Part shown: positions 25,953 through 34,894 of the stretch, piece by piece
Numbering within the stretch: position 1 is the first letter of the stretch
How the letters are laid out: each line of letters begins with the position of its first letter
NCBI GenBank assembly: GCA_023229135.1
Contig: JALNZT010000007.1
Coordinates: forward strand, 73,225-137,224
Direction: 5' to 3'
From: Bacteroidales bacterium
GTDB taxonomy: Bacteria > Bacteroidota > Bacteroidia > Bacteroidales > F082
Length of the DNA stretch: 64,000 nucleotides
Notes under the pieces: generated by a model
Told to the model about the DNA's origin: nothing
The model's database searches: none
Seen by the model: only the letters and a program-made list of their open reading frames with translations
Made by a program: the position numbers and the translations under genes

Positions 25953-26300
25953 TTATTTTATTTGTAAAAGTAACATCATCCAGTTGCTTTGCAAAAAATC
26001 TACATTTATAGGTCTTTCGGTATTGTCGCGTACTGTGAAACAGGGTACTCCCAACTCTAAAGCAGCCAATATTGAAGCAAGCTGCTGGGCATGGCTTCTG
26101 CCGAAAGACAAATTAAAGTTAAGAGTATTGGTGGCCAGTTGTTCGAGTAAAATATTCGACAGGTTTTTATCGAAGTGCTGTCTGTTAAGGCAAATCAAAT
26201 GCTTAACTTCCCGATACGTTTTAATTTCCCGATCAAGCGGGGCTATCTTGATGAAATTAGGTCGTGCGCCTACAACTGATTTTACTTTAAATGCCATGCC
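25953..26300 (-). pseudogene. Internally deleted UDP-N-acetylglucosamine 2-epimerase (wecB-like) remnant
   Basis: A 115-codon frame that keeps only the two ends of a non-hydrolysing UDP-GlcNAc 2-epimerase (normally ~360-380 residues). Residues 1-85 match the N-terminus: VVGARPNFIKIAPL, RQHFD (normally TGQHYD) and SHAQQ. They pass directly into ELGVPCFTVRDNTERP, which belongs near residue 300 of an intact enzyme. Roughly 200 residues including most of the active site are missing, and the tail after NTERP is short and garbled. The frame is intact but the product cannot be functional as an epimerase. It sits 3 bases upstream of the flippase gene and may still carry its transcription. Confidence 0.8.
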
Positions 26301-26412
26301 CTGTTTTTTGCAAAAATACTTAAATTTTAACCTTGTTTTTCCCTGGCTAATAATTTGATATAAAGCCATATAATCCAATTCGTAGGTTTTGAAGATTATT
26401 TAAGAAAAAACA

Positions 26413-27396
26413 TCATTTTATTTTCACACGATCCATTTCGTCAACGACTTCTTCCAAGTCCTTGTTTTCTCTTTTTGCCTGCCTGATGCTGGCGTTTAAT
26501 TCAAAACCGATGAGTAAGATGAAAGCATCAAAATAGAGCCACATCAAAAAGATTATCAACGTACCAATGGATCCGTATAGCGCATTATAGCGTGAAAAGT
26601 TAGAGATATAAAAGTTAAAAGCCAGGGTGCCAACAATAAAAAGTGCAGTAGCTAAAATGCTGCCGGGACTTATAAAACGGTATTCTTTTCGCTTGGCTGG
26701 TGCATAATAGTAAAGCATTGATAGGCTGAGAAATGTAAGCAGGACAATAACCAACCATCTGAAAACCTGCAACAGTTGGGCGGTGATTCCGCTACGGATA
26801 AAATCCTGATTGATAAGCCATTGGATAATAATTCCGCCGCTGGTAATAAGTGCGATAGCCAAAATGACAAAAAATGAAAGTGTAAGCATTAAGAAGATGG
26901 CTGAAAGCCGCTGCTGCACCCAGGTCTTGGTGTCAATGGCATGCCAGGTACCATTGAAACCATCCATAATGGCGCTGATACCATTGGTGCTAAAGAAAAA
27001 TGTTAAAATAAAACTCAGTGAAAGCAGTCCCCTGTTCTGACGTAGTACAATTTCTAGTATTGTCTCCTCCACTTCTTTGTAGGTGTTGGGAGGGATAATA
27101 TCTTTGAAAAGGTCTAAGAGTGTGACCTGAAAATCAGCTATAGGTAAATAAGGTATCAGTGTAAATAGGAAGAGAATAAATGGAAAAATCGCCAAAAAAA
27201 AGTTAAAGGCAACCGATGCAGCGCGCGTGGTTACAGACCCTTTGAATATCCCCCGGATAAAAAACACCAGCACATCATAGAGCGGCACCTCATCAAATCC
27301 AGGTAAAATCAGTAAGCGCAAAATTGCCACAAAGCGTTCTTTGATGGCAAGAAATTTTACTTCTACTTTCTGATAAAGTACTTTAAAATGATGCAT
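26413..27396 (-). CDS. YihY/BrkB-family membrane protein
   Basis: A 327-residue protein with six predicted membrane segments and the family motifs TTRAASVAFNFFLAIFPF (~55-72), LSFILTFFFSTNGISAIMDGFN and SIGTLIIFLMWLYFDAFILLIGFELNA near the end. YihY/BrkB proteins are inner-membrane proteins of unresolved function. A charged cytoplasmic C-terminus (EDLEEVVDEMDRVKIK-like) follows. It starts 1 base after the nadC stop on the minus strand, so it is in the same operon as nadC and DUF4783; no functional link is evident. Confidence 0.88.
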   Translation of the reverse strand: MHHFKVLYQKVEVKFLAIKERFVAILRLLILPGFDEVPLYDVLVFFIRGIFKGSVTTRAASVAFNFFLAIFPFILFLFTLIPYLPIADFQVTLLDLFKDIIPPNTYKEVEETILEIVLRQNRGLLSLSFILTFFFSTNGISAIMDGFNGTWHAIDTKTWVQQRLSAIFLMLTLSFFVILAIALITSGGIIIQWLINQDFIRSGITAQLLQVFRWLVIVLLTFLSLSMLYYYAPAKRKEYRFISPGSILATALFIVGTLAFNFYISNFSRYNALYGSIGTLIIFLMWLYFDAFILLIGFELNASIRQAKRENKDLEEVVDEMDRVKIK

Positions 27397-27397
27397 A

Positions 27398-28252
27398 TCA
27401 ATGTATTACAGCTCTCAGGCTAAGATCGAGGCTTTTGATATGGTGGGTGAGTGCTCCTACTGAGATAAAGTCAACGCCGGTTTGGGCGTAGTCATAAAGT
27501 GTTTTCTCGGTAATACCTCCTGAAGCTTCAGTCTCGCATAGATTTTCAATTTTTTCAATAGCCTTTTTCAGCTTTTCCGGTGTGAAATTATCAAGCATAA
27601 TGCGTTGAATTTTTCCACAGTCTAAAGCTTGCTGTAGCTCTTCAAAGTTGCGTACCTCAATTTCTATTGGGAGATTTTTACCTGTCTTTTGCAGGTATGC
27701 ATTGGCTGCTTCAATAGCCTGACACACGCCACCGGCAAAATCGACATGATTATTTTTTATCAAAATCATATCGAATAATCCAAAGCGGTGATTGTATCCA
27801 CCTCCTATTTTTACAGCTATTTTTTCAAAAACACGCATTCCTGGGGTAGTTTTTCGCGTGTCGAGTAGGCGGGTAGGGAGTCCTTTCAGAAGTGAAACGT
27901 AGTAAGCAGTTTTGGTGGCAATTCCACTCATCCGTTGCATATAGTTGAGGGCCAGCCGCTCTGCTGATAAGAGTGAAATCACGCGGCCTGTAACCCGAAA
28001 TGCGATGTCGCCGGCTTTTACTGTTTGACCATCTTTTAATAAGGGTGTAAACTGGGTTTCGGCATCCACAAGCTGAAAAACTTGTGCAGCAATATCAATA
28101 CCGGCGATGATGCCATTTTCGCGTACCAGAAGCTGCATGGTGCCTCGGGCATCAGCCGGAATAGTTGAGAGAGAAGTATGGTCGCCATCTCCTAAATCTT
28201 CAGCAATGGCGCGCTGAATGTGATCCTGGATGTATTTATTTTCGTCTGTCAT
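27398..28252 (-). CDS. nadC: Nicotinate-nucleotide pyrophosphorylase (quinolinate phosphoribosyltransferase)
   Basis: A 284-residue enzyme converting quinolinate and PRPP to nicotinate mononucleotide in de novo NAD synthesis. Signatures: EDLGDGDHTS at the N-terminus, RMSGIAT, DTRKTTPGMR, KIGGGYNHRFGL, ILIKNNH, IEIEVRN and the C-terminal phosphate-binding EASGGI and DFISVGALTH. Length is standard. Its start overlaps the DUF4783 stop (ATGA), and the next gene (yihY) starts 1 base after its stop. Confidence 0.95.
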   Translation of the reverse strand: MTDENKYIQDHIQRAIAEDLGDGDHTSLSTIPADARGTMQLLVRENGIIAGIDIAAQVFQLVDAETQFTPLLKDGQTVKAGDIAFRVTGRVISLLSAERLALNYMQRMSGIATKTAYYVSLLKGLPTRLLDTRKTTPGMRVFEKIAVKIGGGYNHRFGLFDMILIKNNHVDFAGGVCQAIEAANAYLQKTGKNLPIEIEVRNFEELQQALDCGKIQRIMLDNFTPEKLKKAIEKIENLCETEASGGITEKTLYDYAQTGVDFISVGALTHHIKSLDLSLRAVIH

Positions 28253-28647
28253 GGCATTTTCGTGATGCTAATTGAATGGATTTTTTCTTGTTCGGGCTTC
28301 CCAATCAGGTAAACCGTAAATGAACCGTCATTTGTAATGAGTTCACCAATATAATAGCTTGACAGGCTGTCAACTGCTTTGCCTGATTCTTTAATCTTAA
28401 AATCTGTTGGTACTTTTTCAGCGAAAAACCTATCGAGCATCAAACGTGCTTGATTTTGACTGTAAGTTCCTCTTGTTTCGGGTAATTCCAGGTAGATGCT
28501 GGAGGTGAAATAGCTTTGAATAAGTGTTGCGTCACCGGTTTTAAGTGCCTCAAATACAGTTTTTTCAAACTTATCCTGTGCCATCAATTGTTGTACAGAG
28601 AAGAGGACGAAAACCAGTAAGAAACCACCAAAAATATTTTTACCCAT
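28249..28647 (-). CDS. DUF4783-like exported protein
   Basis: A 132-residue protein with a signal peptide (residues 1-23, ending LMAQ) and a small NTF2/cystatin-like alpha-beta domain (FEALKTGDATLIQSYF, RLMLDRFF, SYYIGEL, FTVYLIG). This matches the Bacteroidetes DUF4783 family, commonly found next to nadC. ATG 28647 is chosen over an upstream in-frame ATG because that would overlap the candidate promoter and spoil the signal peptide. Function unknown; it leads the DUF4783-nadC-yihY operon. Confidence 0.8.
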   Translation of the reverse strand: MGKNIFGGFLLVFVLFSVQQLMAQDKFEKTVFEALKTGDATLIQSYFTSSIYLELPETRGTYSQNQARLMLDRFFAEKVPTDFKIKESGKAVDSLSSYYIGELITNDGSFTVYLIGKPEQEKIHSISITKMP

Positions 28648-28675
28648 AGCCTGAAAAATTAGATATTTTTCGTGC

Positions 28676-28703
28676 CAAATATACATGAAATTATCCTGCC
28701 AAA
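28676..28703 (-). promoter_or_regulatory. Candidate promoter of DUF4783-nadC-yihY operon
   Basis: On the minus strand TTTG (28703-28700), 16 bases, then TATATTTG (28683-28676), an exact -7 match with a spacer shorter than the usual 19. It lies about 30 bases before the start at 28647. Confidence 0.5.
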
Positions 28704-29027
28704 TGTTTATTTTATGTAATTGTTCTTTATATATTATTAATAATCAATGTGTTAAAATTATTTTTTAAATTATTGACATTTATGAAGAGCATAAACATTT
28801 AGGCGTCGTGCTTTTTAGGAATGGAATATTTTTGTTTTTTAATTGATGCTGAACTCTGTTATTCAGCGTGTTGAATCTAAACTCTTGGAAGTTGTTTGTT
28901 GTGTGTTCAGAAAAACTTAGTAGGTTTACAGCTTAATGGTTTTTAACCATTTAAAGTTTAACAAAAAACAGCCTCTCAAAAATCTGAAAAATTGTACTTT
29001 TGTCTCATTGGCTTTAACACTAACCTT
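28704..29027 (+). promoter_or_regulatory. A/T-rich intergenic region with candidate -7 element
   Basis: This 324-base gap between divergent genes shows no reading frame. TACTTTTG at 28995-29002 matches the -7 consensus and lies 25 bases before the lipoprotein start at 29028; no -33 TTG is at the right spacing. Confidence 0.4.
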
Positions 29028-29729
29028 ATGAAAAGAATTCTCCAATCAGCGCTTTTTAGTTCCTTAATATTTTTAGCAACAGCATGTTTGCCCGAAGAGA
29101 AATCTGAATCGGAAAAGTTTGAAAATCAACTTGAAAGCTTCAATCAGTCGATGGAAAATATTGGAACGACTATGGATATGGTTGATGCTATGCAAGCTGA
29201 AATTGAAACGATAGAGCGTAAACGCGCTCTGGGCGAGCTCACAGATAAAGAGGCTGACGAGCAGCTGAACGAAGTGAAAGAAACTTATGGAAGAGTTATA
29301 GCCCGCCGATCTAATATTAATCCAGCCACAACGCTTCCCGGCTGGGCGCGCCAGCTTGGACTTTCAGAGCCTGTTGGGCTAACACTTGATCCCGATTATT
29401 CACAACTTACGTCCGTAAAAAATGCCGACGAAGGCTTTAACTCCATACTGTTGGTTTATTACGGCGACTACAACATCTCTATGCGCGAAGCCAAACGCAT
29501 AGCCGAAGCTGCTAAAATTCCGATTTCAAAAGACTATAAGCAAGCCGTGGAACTGGCAAAAACATACAGCAGCACTCCTATTAAAGGCATTGCTTTTATG
29601 AATTTTGATCCCTTTGTTGCTGATGCTGAATTTAATGTGTCCATTACCGTGGATGAAACAGGCATGCTCACCATAAGTGCTGTAAACGTAAGACAGATGC
29701 AGAAACAATTTCAGACAGAAACAAATTAG
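29028..29729 (+). CDS. Putative lipoprotein of unknown function
   Basis: A 233-residue protein with a lipoprotein signal (SLIFLATAC, acylated Cys at residue 20) followed by an acidic helical segment (~25-90, coiled-coil-like: EKFENQLESFNQSMENI, QAEIETIERKRALGELTDKEADEQL) and a C-terminal globular part with YYGDYN and KGIAFMNFDPFVADAEFNVSIT. I do not recognise the family. It would sit on the periplasmic face of a membrane. It is followed after 9 bases by an SDR gene in the same direction, so they may be co-transcribed. Confidence 0.65.
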   Translation: MKRILQSALFSSLIFLATACLPEEKSESEKFENQLESFNQSMENIGTTMDMVDAMQAEIETIERKRALGELTDKEADEQLNEVKETYGRVIARRSNINPATTLPGWARQLGLSEPVGLTLDPDYSQLTSVKNADEGFNSILLVYYGDYNISMREAKRIAEAAKIPISKDYKQAVELAKTYSSTPIKGIAFMNFDPFVADAEFNVSITVDETGMLTISAVNVRQMQKQFQTETN

Positions 29730-29738
29730 ATTTTAATC

Positions 29739-30443
29739 ATGGATATAATTATTGCAGGATGTGGACGTGGTATAGGGCTTGAGACAGCAAAAATTTTTGC
29801 GCAACATAAAGACATGCGGGTGTTAGCGCTTTCGCGAAATATAACTCAGTTGGAATTACTAAAGGAATCTATCAAAGAACAAGACAAAGGCTCAGAATTC
29901 ATTCCCTTTTCAATTGACTTCAATCAGACAGCTTTTACCAATCAGATAATAGAAGTGATTGAACAACAACATTTTAAACCCTCAATTTTGATATACAATG
30001 CCGGATTGCTAATCAACAAACCAATTCGTGAATTTACGGAAAGCGATTTCGACAGACAGTTTCATGTGAATATCAAAGCCGGATTTTTATTGATTCAGGC
30101 CTTATTGCCTTATTTTGCTGAAAATTCGCATATTGTTACTATCAGTAGCATGGGCGGTTATCAGGGCAGTTCTAAATTTCCCGGCTTATCACTCTACAGT
30201 GCAGCCAAAGGAGCGCTGGCAGTGCTGAGCGAATGTTTTGCTGAGGAGTTGAAGGACAGTAAGATAAGTGTAAATAGTTTGGCGCTTGGAGCCGCCCAAA
30301 CAGAAATGCTCGAGATGGCTTTTCCGGGCATTAAGGCACCGCTCTCCGCGGCTCAAATGGCCGAATTTATCGCAGATTTTGCCATGAACGGCTCAAAATA
30401 CTTTAACGGAAAAATTTTACCAGTCTCAATTTCTACACCTTAA
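29739..30443 (+). CDS. SDR-family oxidoreductase
   Basis: A 234-residue short-chain dehydrogenase. Cofactor-binding GCGRGIG at 7-13, YNAG at ~87-90, the catalytic Ser region TISSMGG and the Tyr153-x3-Lys157 pair in YSAAKG, then the conserved SVNSLALGAAQTEM. The N-terminal glycine motif begins almost at residue 1, typical of the cytosolic classical SDR fold. Substrate unknown. It lies between a lipoprotein gene and rseC, with a separate -7-like element before rseC. Confidence 0.85.
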   Translation: MDIIIAGCGRGIGLETAKIFAQHKDMRVLALSRNITQLELLKESIKEQDKGSEFIPFSIDFNQTAFTNQIIEVIEQQHFKPSILIYNAGLLINKPIREFTESDFDRQFHVNIKAGFLLIQALLPYFAENSHIVTISSMGGYQGSSKFPGLSLYSAAKGALAVLSECFAEELKDSKISVNSLALGAAQTEMLEMAFPGIKAPLSAAQMAEFIADFAMNGSKYFNGKILPVSISTP

Positions 30444-30512
30444 TGGCCCTGATTCCGTTTAAGAAACGAATAATGTGTATTTTTGTAGCTGGTTAAAAAG
30501 TAACAATTTCAA

Positions 30513-30938
30513 ATGACGAATACCGTAAATGAAATAGCACATCCGGGAGTCATCATGCAGATTAGCGGACCTATGGCCGAAGTGATGATACTTTCAAAAT
30601 CGGCATGCAGCTCCTGTCAGGTTAAAGGTGCTTGCAATATGTCGGAAATGGAAGAAAAAAGGGTTTTTGTGACACTTCCTCCAGAGCATACCTACAAAAG
30701 TGGCCAGCAGGTGAATGTAGTGATGCGCCAGGCTTTAGGAAATCTGGCTGTTTTTCTGGGTTATATCTTACCTTTCATCATTTTGTTGCTCACCTTAATC
30801 AGCTTTATCTCAATGGGTTTGGGCGAAGGTATTGCCGGTATCTTTTCGCTCCTCATTTTGGTGCCTTACTATTTTATCTTACATAAATCCAAAGAAAAGC
30901 TGAGTCGTAAATTTAGTTTTCAAATCGCACCCATTTAA
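30513..30938 (+). CDS. rseC: RseC/RsxC-type SoxR-reducing system protein
   Basis: A 141-residue inner-membrane protein. The N-terminal cytoplasmic domain has a cysteine cluster (Cys32, Cys35, Cys41 in SACSSCQVKGAC), then two transmembrane helices at ~75-95 and ~102-121. This is the SoxR_RseC family, usually encoded immediately upstream of rnfB in Bacteroidetes; here the rnf operon begins 5.3 kb further on. TATTTTTG at 30478-30485 matches the -7 promoter consensus and would give a short leader. It presumably assembles with or supports the Rnf complex; that is inference from family context. Confidence 0.85.
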   Translation: MTNTVNEIAHPGVIMQISGPMAEVMILSKSACSSCQVKGACNMSEMEEKRVFVTLPPEHTYKSGQQVNVVMRQALGNLAVFLGYILPFIILLLTLISFISMGLGEGIAGIFSLLILVPYYFILHKSKEKLSRKFSFQIAPI

Positions 30939-30992
30939 TATAAGGAATTAAAATAATATCACAATCTTTTAAATTTCACCAAAATTATTACA

Positions 30993-33368
30993 ATGAAAAA
31001 ATTACTTACATTCTTCTTCTTACTTGGTTTTGGGGCGGCAGTTATCGGCCAGACGCTGGCTCCCGAATCAGATGTTTATCGGGCAGAAAAAGTTGTGAAA
31101 GCAACTTATTTTGAGAAAATGAAACCGCTCAGAGATACCGAACCCATCACACCAGGTGAACGTAAAAGAGCCTGGAAAAATGATTTGATCGGAAATGCTA
31201 CCGTTGAAAAACCCCCTTTTGACCTTTCCGGCCCCGAAAATGTGGACGTTGTTGACCCCGCTGTTCAAGAAGACGTGAACCGCGATGGAGACTATTGGCC
31301 AATCCGTTCCTTCATGGGATTGGGTAATGTTAATGGATATTCACCTCCAGATACCGATGGTGTCGTTGGTCCTGACCATTATTTTCTAATCATAAATTCT
31401 TCATTCGCTATTTATAGCAAAGAAGGTATGCAGCTATACGGCCCAGCGGATAATAGTACTTTATGGGATGGTTTTCCGGGACCCTGGACCGGTACCAACG
31501 ATGGAGACCCTATTGTGCTTTATGACGAGCTGGCTGATCGTTGGTTTGCCAGCCAATTTGCTGTAAATACCAGCAATGGAACTTTCTGGGAGTTAGTCGC
31601 AATTTCTGAAACAGGCGATCCGCTCGGTGCTTGGTATCGCTATGCTTTTCAGTTCAATTATTTTAATGATTATCCAAAATTTGGCGTATGGCCAAATGCC
31701 TATATCGGAACTTTTAACTACTTCAATTCCAGTGCCTCTTCTTATATAGGTGGAGGTGCTGTAGCCCTCGACCGCGAAGCAATGATTAACGGCGATCCTG
31801 ATGCTGAAATGATCGTTTTTCCTATCTCAGGCTCTAAATATGGTATTTTGCCTGCTGACTTTGATGGAACACCTCCTCCGGCTAACGAACCAGCTTGGTT
31901 CGCACACATCAACCGCACAGGTGACAAAAAACTTGAAATCTGGAAAGCTGATATCAATTGGAGCAATCCGGCATCTTCTACCTATAGTTTACAAAACAGC
32001 CTAACGGTGGATGCTTTTAATGCAAGTGTTGGCTCAATTCCTCAGCCTGGCACCAGCCAAACCTTAGATGCTATTGGTGGGCAGTTGATGTTCAGATTAC
32101 AATACCGCAACTTTGGCAGTTATAGTACTTTAGTGGCTAATCATACGGTTACTGCCAGTGCAAGAGCTGCCATTCGTTGGTATGAATTAAGGAAAGAAAC
32201 CAACAACTGGTCTGTTTATCAGCAGGGTACCTGGAAACCCGATAATGATTTTCGCTGGATGGGAAGTATCGCCATGAATGGCAATGGAAATATTGCAGTA
32301 GGTTATAGTGTTTCCAGCTCCGAAACTTATCCAAGTATCAGATACACTGGGCGTACTGCAAATGCACCACTCGGTACTTTCAATATGCCTGAGGTCTCTA
32401 TTGTTGAAGGTGTAAAATCTCAAACAAACTTAAATCGCTGGGGCGATTACAGTGCAATGTCTGTTGATCCAAGTAACGACAGCACTTTTTGGTATACTCA
32501 AATGTATATCTCAGGCAGCAATTGGCGCACGCATATCGCCTCTTTCGACTTTGCGCTTGGGCTTCCTCCTTCAATTGAAGTCGGAGCAGATCAATATATG
32601 TGTATCAACCAAAATACCATTTCTACAACAACGACCGGCATCGGCATCAAATCAGTGCTGTGGACTACTTCGGGCGACGGAATTTTCTTGTACAATGACC
32701 GTATGACTACCATTTTTGCGCCAGGCGGAAACGACCGTATTTCAGGTTCTACATCTCTAACTATTGAAGCCACCGGCCATAATGGTAACGTTGTGATAGA
32801 CAGTTTTATGGTTTATATCAATGATTTCCCTCGTGCTATTGCCGGAAATGATACTATTATTTGCAAGGATCAAGTGATTGAATTGTACGGTATGGCCAAC
32901 TTCGCCGATAGTACGATTTGGACCACCAACGGAGATGGAACTTTTAGTGATGCAAATTTATTAAATGCTGTTTATTCTCCCGGAACACAGGATATTACTA
33001 ATGGAACGGTTGAGCTTACACTCAGTGTTTTTGCTGAGGATGTTTGCGTAGGTCAAGACAGTGATAAACTTGTTTTAACTGTAGATAACTGTACCGGTAT
33101 TCAGGAAATTGACTTACAATCTGCTGTCACCATCTCACCAAACCCAAGCAATGGCCAATTTAGTTTTGTTGTTGAAAATCCTGGAAGAGAAAAGTTAAGC
33201 TGGGAGCTGCATGATGCAAGTGGAAAAGTGGTGATGACTTCTGAACGTGCATCAACACAAAAACACTACAGCGAAAAGTTTGACTTATCAGCCTTTGCTA
33301 AAGGAATTTATCTGTTGAATGTACGCCTCGGCGCTGAGCAAATTGCAGAAAGAATTGTGATCCGCTAA
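30993..33368 (+). CDS. Large T9SS-sorted secreted protein with GDG-x-F modules
   Basis: A 791-residue exported protein. Signal peptide 1-20 (ending VIGQ), a charged pro-region to ~90, then a beta-rich domain at ~100-530 with PPDTDGVVGPDHY, YDELADRWFASQF and KIEIWKADINW-like strands, resembling a secreted beta-propeller. Two small repeats follow with WTTSGDGIF...APGGND and WTTNGDGTFSD...YSPGTQD. The last ~80 residues are a T9SS type A sorting domain (ISPNPSNGQFSF, HDASGKVV, GIYLLNV). No catalytic motif is recognised. It lies 54 bases after rseC and ends just before direct repeat copy 1, so it and the purine cassette separate rseC from rnf. Confidence 0.8.
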   Translation: MKKLLTFFFLLGFGAAVIGQTLAPESDVYRAEKVVKATYFEKMKPLRDTEPITPGERKRAWKNDLIGNATVEKPPFDLSGPENVDVVDPAVQEDVNRDGDYWPIRSFMGLGNVNGYSPPDTDGVVGPDHYFLIINSSFAIYSKEGMQLYGPADNSTLWDGFPGPWTGTNDGDPIVLYDELADRWFASQFAVNTSNGTFWELVAISETGDPLGAWYRYAFQFNYFNDYPKFGVWPNAYIGTFNYFNSSASSYIGGGAVALDREAMINGDPDAEMIVFPISGSKYGILPADFDGTPPPANEPAWFAHINRTGDKKLEIWKADINWSNPASSTYSLQNSLTVDAFNASVGSIPQPGTSQTLDAIGGQLMFRLQYRNFGSYSTLVANHTVTASARAAIRWYELRKETNNWSVYQQGTWKPDNDFRWMGSIAMNGNGNIAVGYSVSSSETYPSIRYTGRTANAPLGTFNMPEVSIVEGVKSQTNLNRWGDYSAMSVDPSNDSTFWYTQMYISGSNWRTHIASFDFALGLPPSIEVGADQYMCINQNTISTTTTGIGIKSVLWTTSGDGIFLYNDRMTTIFAPGGNDRISGSTSLTIEATGHNGNVVIDSFMVYINDFPRAIAGNDTIICKDQVIELYGMANFADSTIWTTNGDGTFSDANLLNAVYSPGTQDITNGTVELTLSVFAEDVCVGQDSDKLVLTVDNCTGIQEIDLQSAVTISPNPSNGQFSFVVENPGREKLSWELHDASGKVVMTSERASTQKHYSEKFDLSAFAKGIYLLNVRLGAEQIAERIVIR

Positions 33369-33394
33369 GCCGCTTAATGCCGGTGCTATATAAT

Positions 33395-33510
33395 TACTTG
33401 GATATCAAGTTCTTTATATATGTTCTAAATTGCTCCTCTTAGTACAATTTAGCCCCTTTTAAAAAAAAAAACCGAAATAGTCTTGATAATCAGGCTGTTT
33501 CGGTTTTTTT
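33395..33510 (+). repeat. Direct repeat copy 1 with two hairpins; acts as terminator
   Basis: First copy of a ~115-bp repeat. It contains hairpin A (CTAAATTG...CAATTTAG) and hairpin B (AACCGAAATAGTCT pairing with AGGCTGTTTCGGTT, loop TGATAATC) followed by a T tract; an A run of 11 before hairpin B makes it bidirectional. It should terminate the T9SS gene on the plus strand and the permease operon on the minus strand. Confidence 0.85.
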
Positions 33511-33581
33511 GCTTTCAAATGTTTTTGATTTTTTCCTGGTACCGCTTTATACAACAAAAGACTTTAGGAGATAGTGATGCT

Positions 33582-34883
33582 TTACATGAAAAATTTCAAA
33601 ATGAATAATACTGCCAATACGATCATTACCACCGATATATCTTTGAATTTTCCAGTCAGCATTTTCAGTATGACAAACGAAAGCACGCCAAACAGAATAC
33701 CTTCGGCAATGGAGTAACTTAGTGGCATCATAATTATCGTTAAGAAAGCGGGTATTGATTCTGTGAAATCCTCAAAATTAATGTTTTGGATCGGTGTCAT
33801 CATCATGGCTCCAACTAATATTAAGGCAGGTGCTGTTGCAGCACCCGGTACCATTAAAAACAAAGGTGAGAGGAAGAGCGCCAAAAGGAAAAGCACAGCG
33901 GTGGTTAAAGCTGTTAAGCCGGTGCGGCCACCTTCAGAAACGCCGGCAGCACTTTCAACATAGGTTGTAACGGCAGAAGTTCCGAGCATGGCGCCAACGG
34001 TTGTTCCAACGGCATCTGCCATTAAGGCTTGTTTTACACGCGGTACACGTCCTTCTATGTCGAGCATATTGGCTTTTGCCGATACGCCGATTAGTGTTCC
34101 TACGGTGTCGAACATATCAACAAAAAGAAAGGTGAAAACCACCAGCAGCATATCCATGGTAAATACCTGAGTCCATTCAAATTTCATAAAAATAGGGCTG
34201 AGCGAGGGTGGCGTCAGTTCCAGGCTTGCTGGCACAATAGTTACTCCAAACGGAAGGCCGATAATCGTACCAATTAAAATCCCATACAACAAAGCACCTT
34301 TTACTTTTATTGCCAGAAGCACTCCGGTAATGACTAAAGCAAGCAGTGCCACCAAAGCACCGCTATTTTCGGCAATGTCGGTTAGGTCGCCAAGAGCTAC
34401 AAAGTTGACCGGATCGCTTACAATAATCCCGGCAGATTGTAATCCGATAAAAGCAATGAAAAGCCCGATACCTACCGAAATAGCATATTTAATATTGATG
34501 GGGATGGCGTTTACAATTAGCTCACGGATGTTGAATACGGTCAGTAAAATAAAGACGATGCCTTCGAGAAAAACCGCGGTGAGTGCAAATTGCCAGCTAT
34601 GACCCATGCCCAGCACAACGGTGAAAGCAAAAAAGGCGTTCAAACCCATGCCCGGAGCAAGAGCAAAAGGAAGTTTGGCGTACAATGCCATCACCAGGGT
34701 TGCAATTAGTGCAGACAAAGCTGTAGCTGTAAAAACAGCTCCTTTGTCCATGCCCGTTACACTCAGAATATCCGGGTTTACAGCCAAAATATAAGCCATA
34801 GTCATAAAAGTGGTAATTCCGGCTAATATTTCGGTTTTAACCGTTGTTTTATTTTCTTTTAGTTTGAAATATTTTTCAAGCAT
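33582..34883 (-). CDS. NCS2-family purine permease (AzgA/GhxP-like)
   Basis: A 433-residue inner-membrane transporter with about 12-14 hydrophobic segments. Signatures of the AzgA-like NCS2 branch are present: ILAGITTFMTMAYILAVNP near the N-terminus, ALAPGMGLNAFFA, FLFVDMFDTVGTLIGVS and GTSAVTTYVESAAGVSEGGRTGLTA. These proteins take up adenine, guanine or hypoxanthine with protons. ATG 34883 is chosen because LEKYFKLKENKT then precedes the first helix, as in homologues. The gene starts 11 bases after the DUF5020/Tsx-like outer-membrane gene, giving a two-membrane uptake pair. Confidence 0.9.
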   Translation of the reverse strand: MLEKYFKLKENKTTVKTEILAGITTFMTMAYILAVNPDILSVTGMDKGAVFTATALSALIATLVMALYAKLPFALAPGMGLNAFFAFTVVLGMGHSWQFALTAVFLEGIVFILLTVFNIRELIVNAIPINIKYAISVGIGLFIAFIGLQSAGIIVSDPVNFVALGDLTDIAENSGALVALLALVITGVLLAIKVKGALLYGILIGTIIGLPFGVTIVPASLELTPPSLSPIFMKFEWTQVFTMDMLLVVFTFLFVDMFDTVGTLIGVSAKANMLDIEGRVPRVKQALMADAVGTTVGAMLGTSAVTTYVESAAGVSEGGRTGLTALTTAVLFLLALFLSPLFLMVPGAATAPALILVGAMMMTPIQNINFEDFTESIPAFLTIIMMPLSYSIAEGILFGVLSFVILKMLTGKFKDISVVMIVLAVLFILKFFM

Positions 34884-34894
34884 GATTTCAGGAT

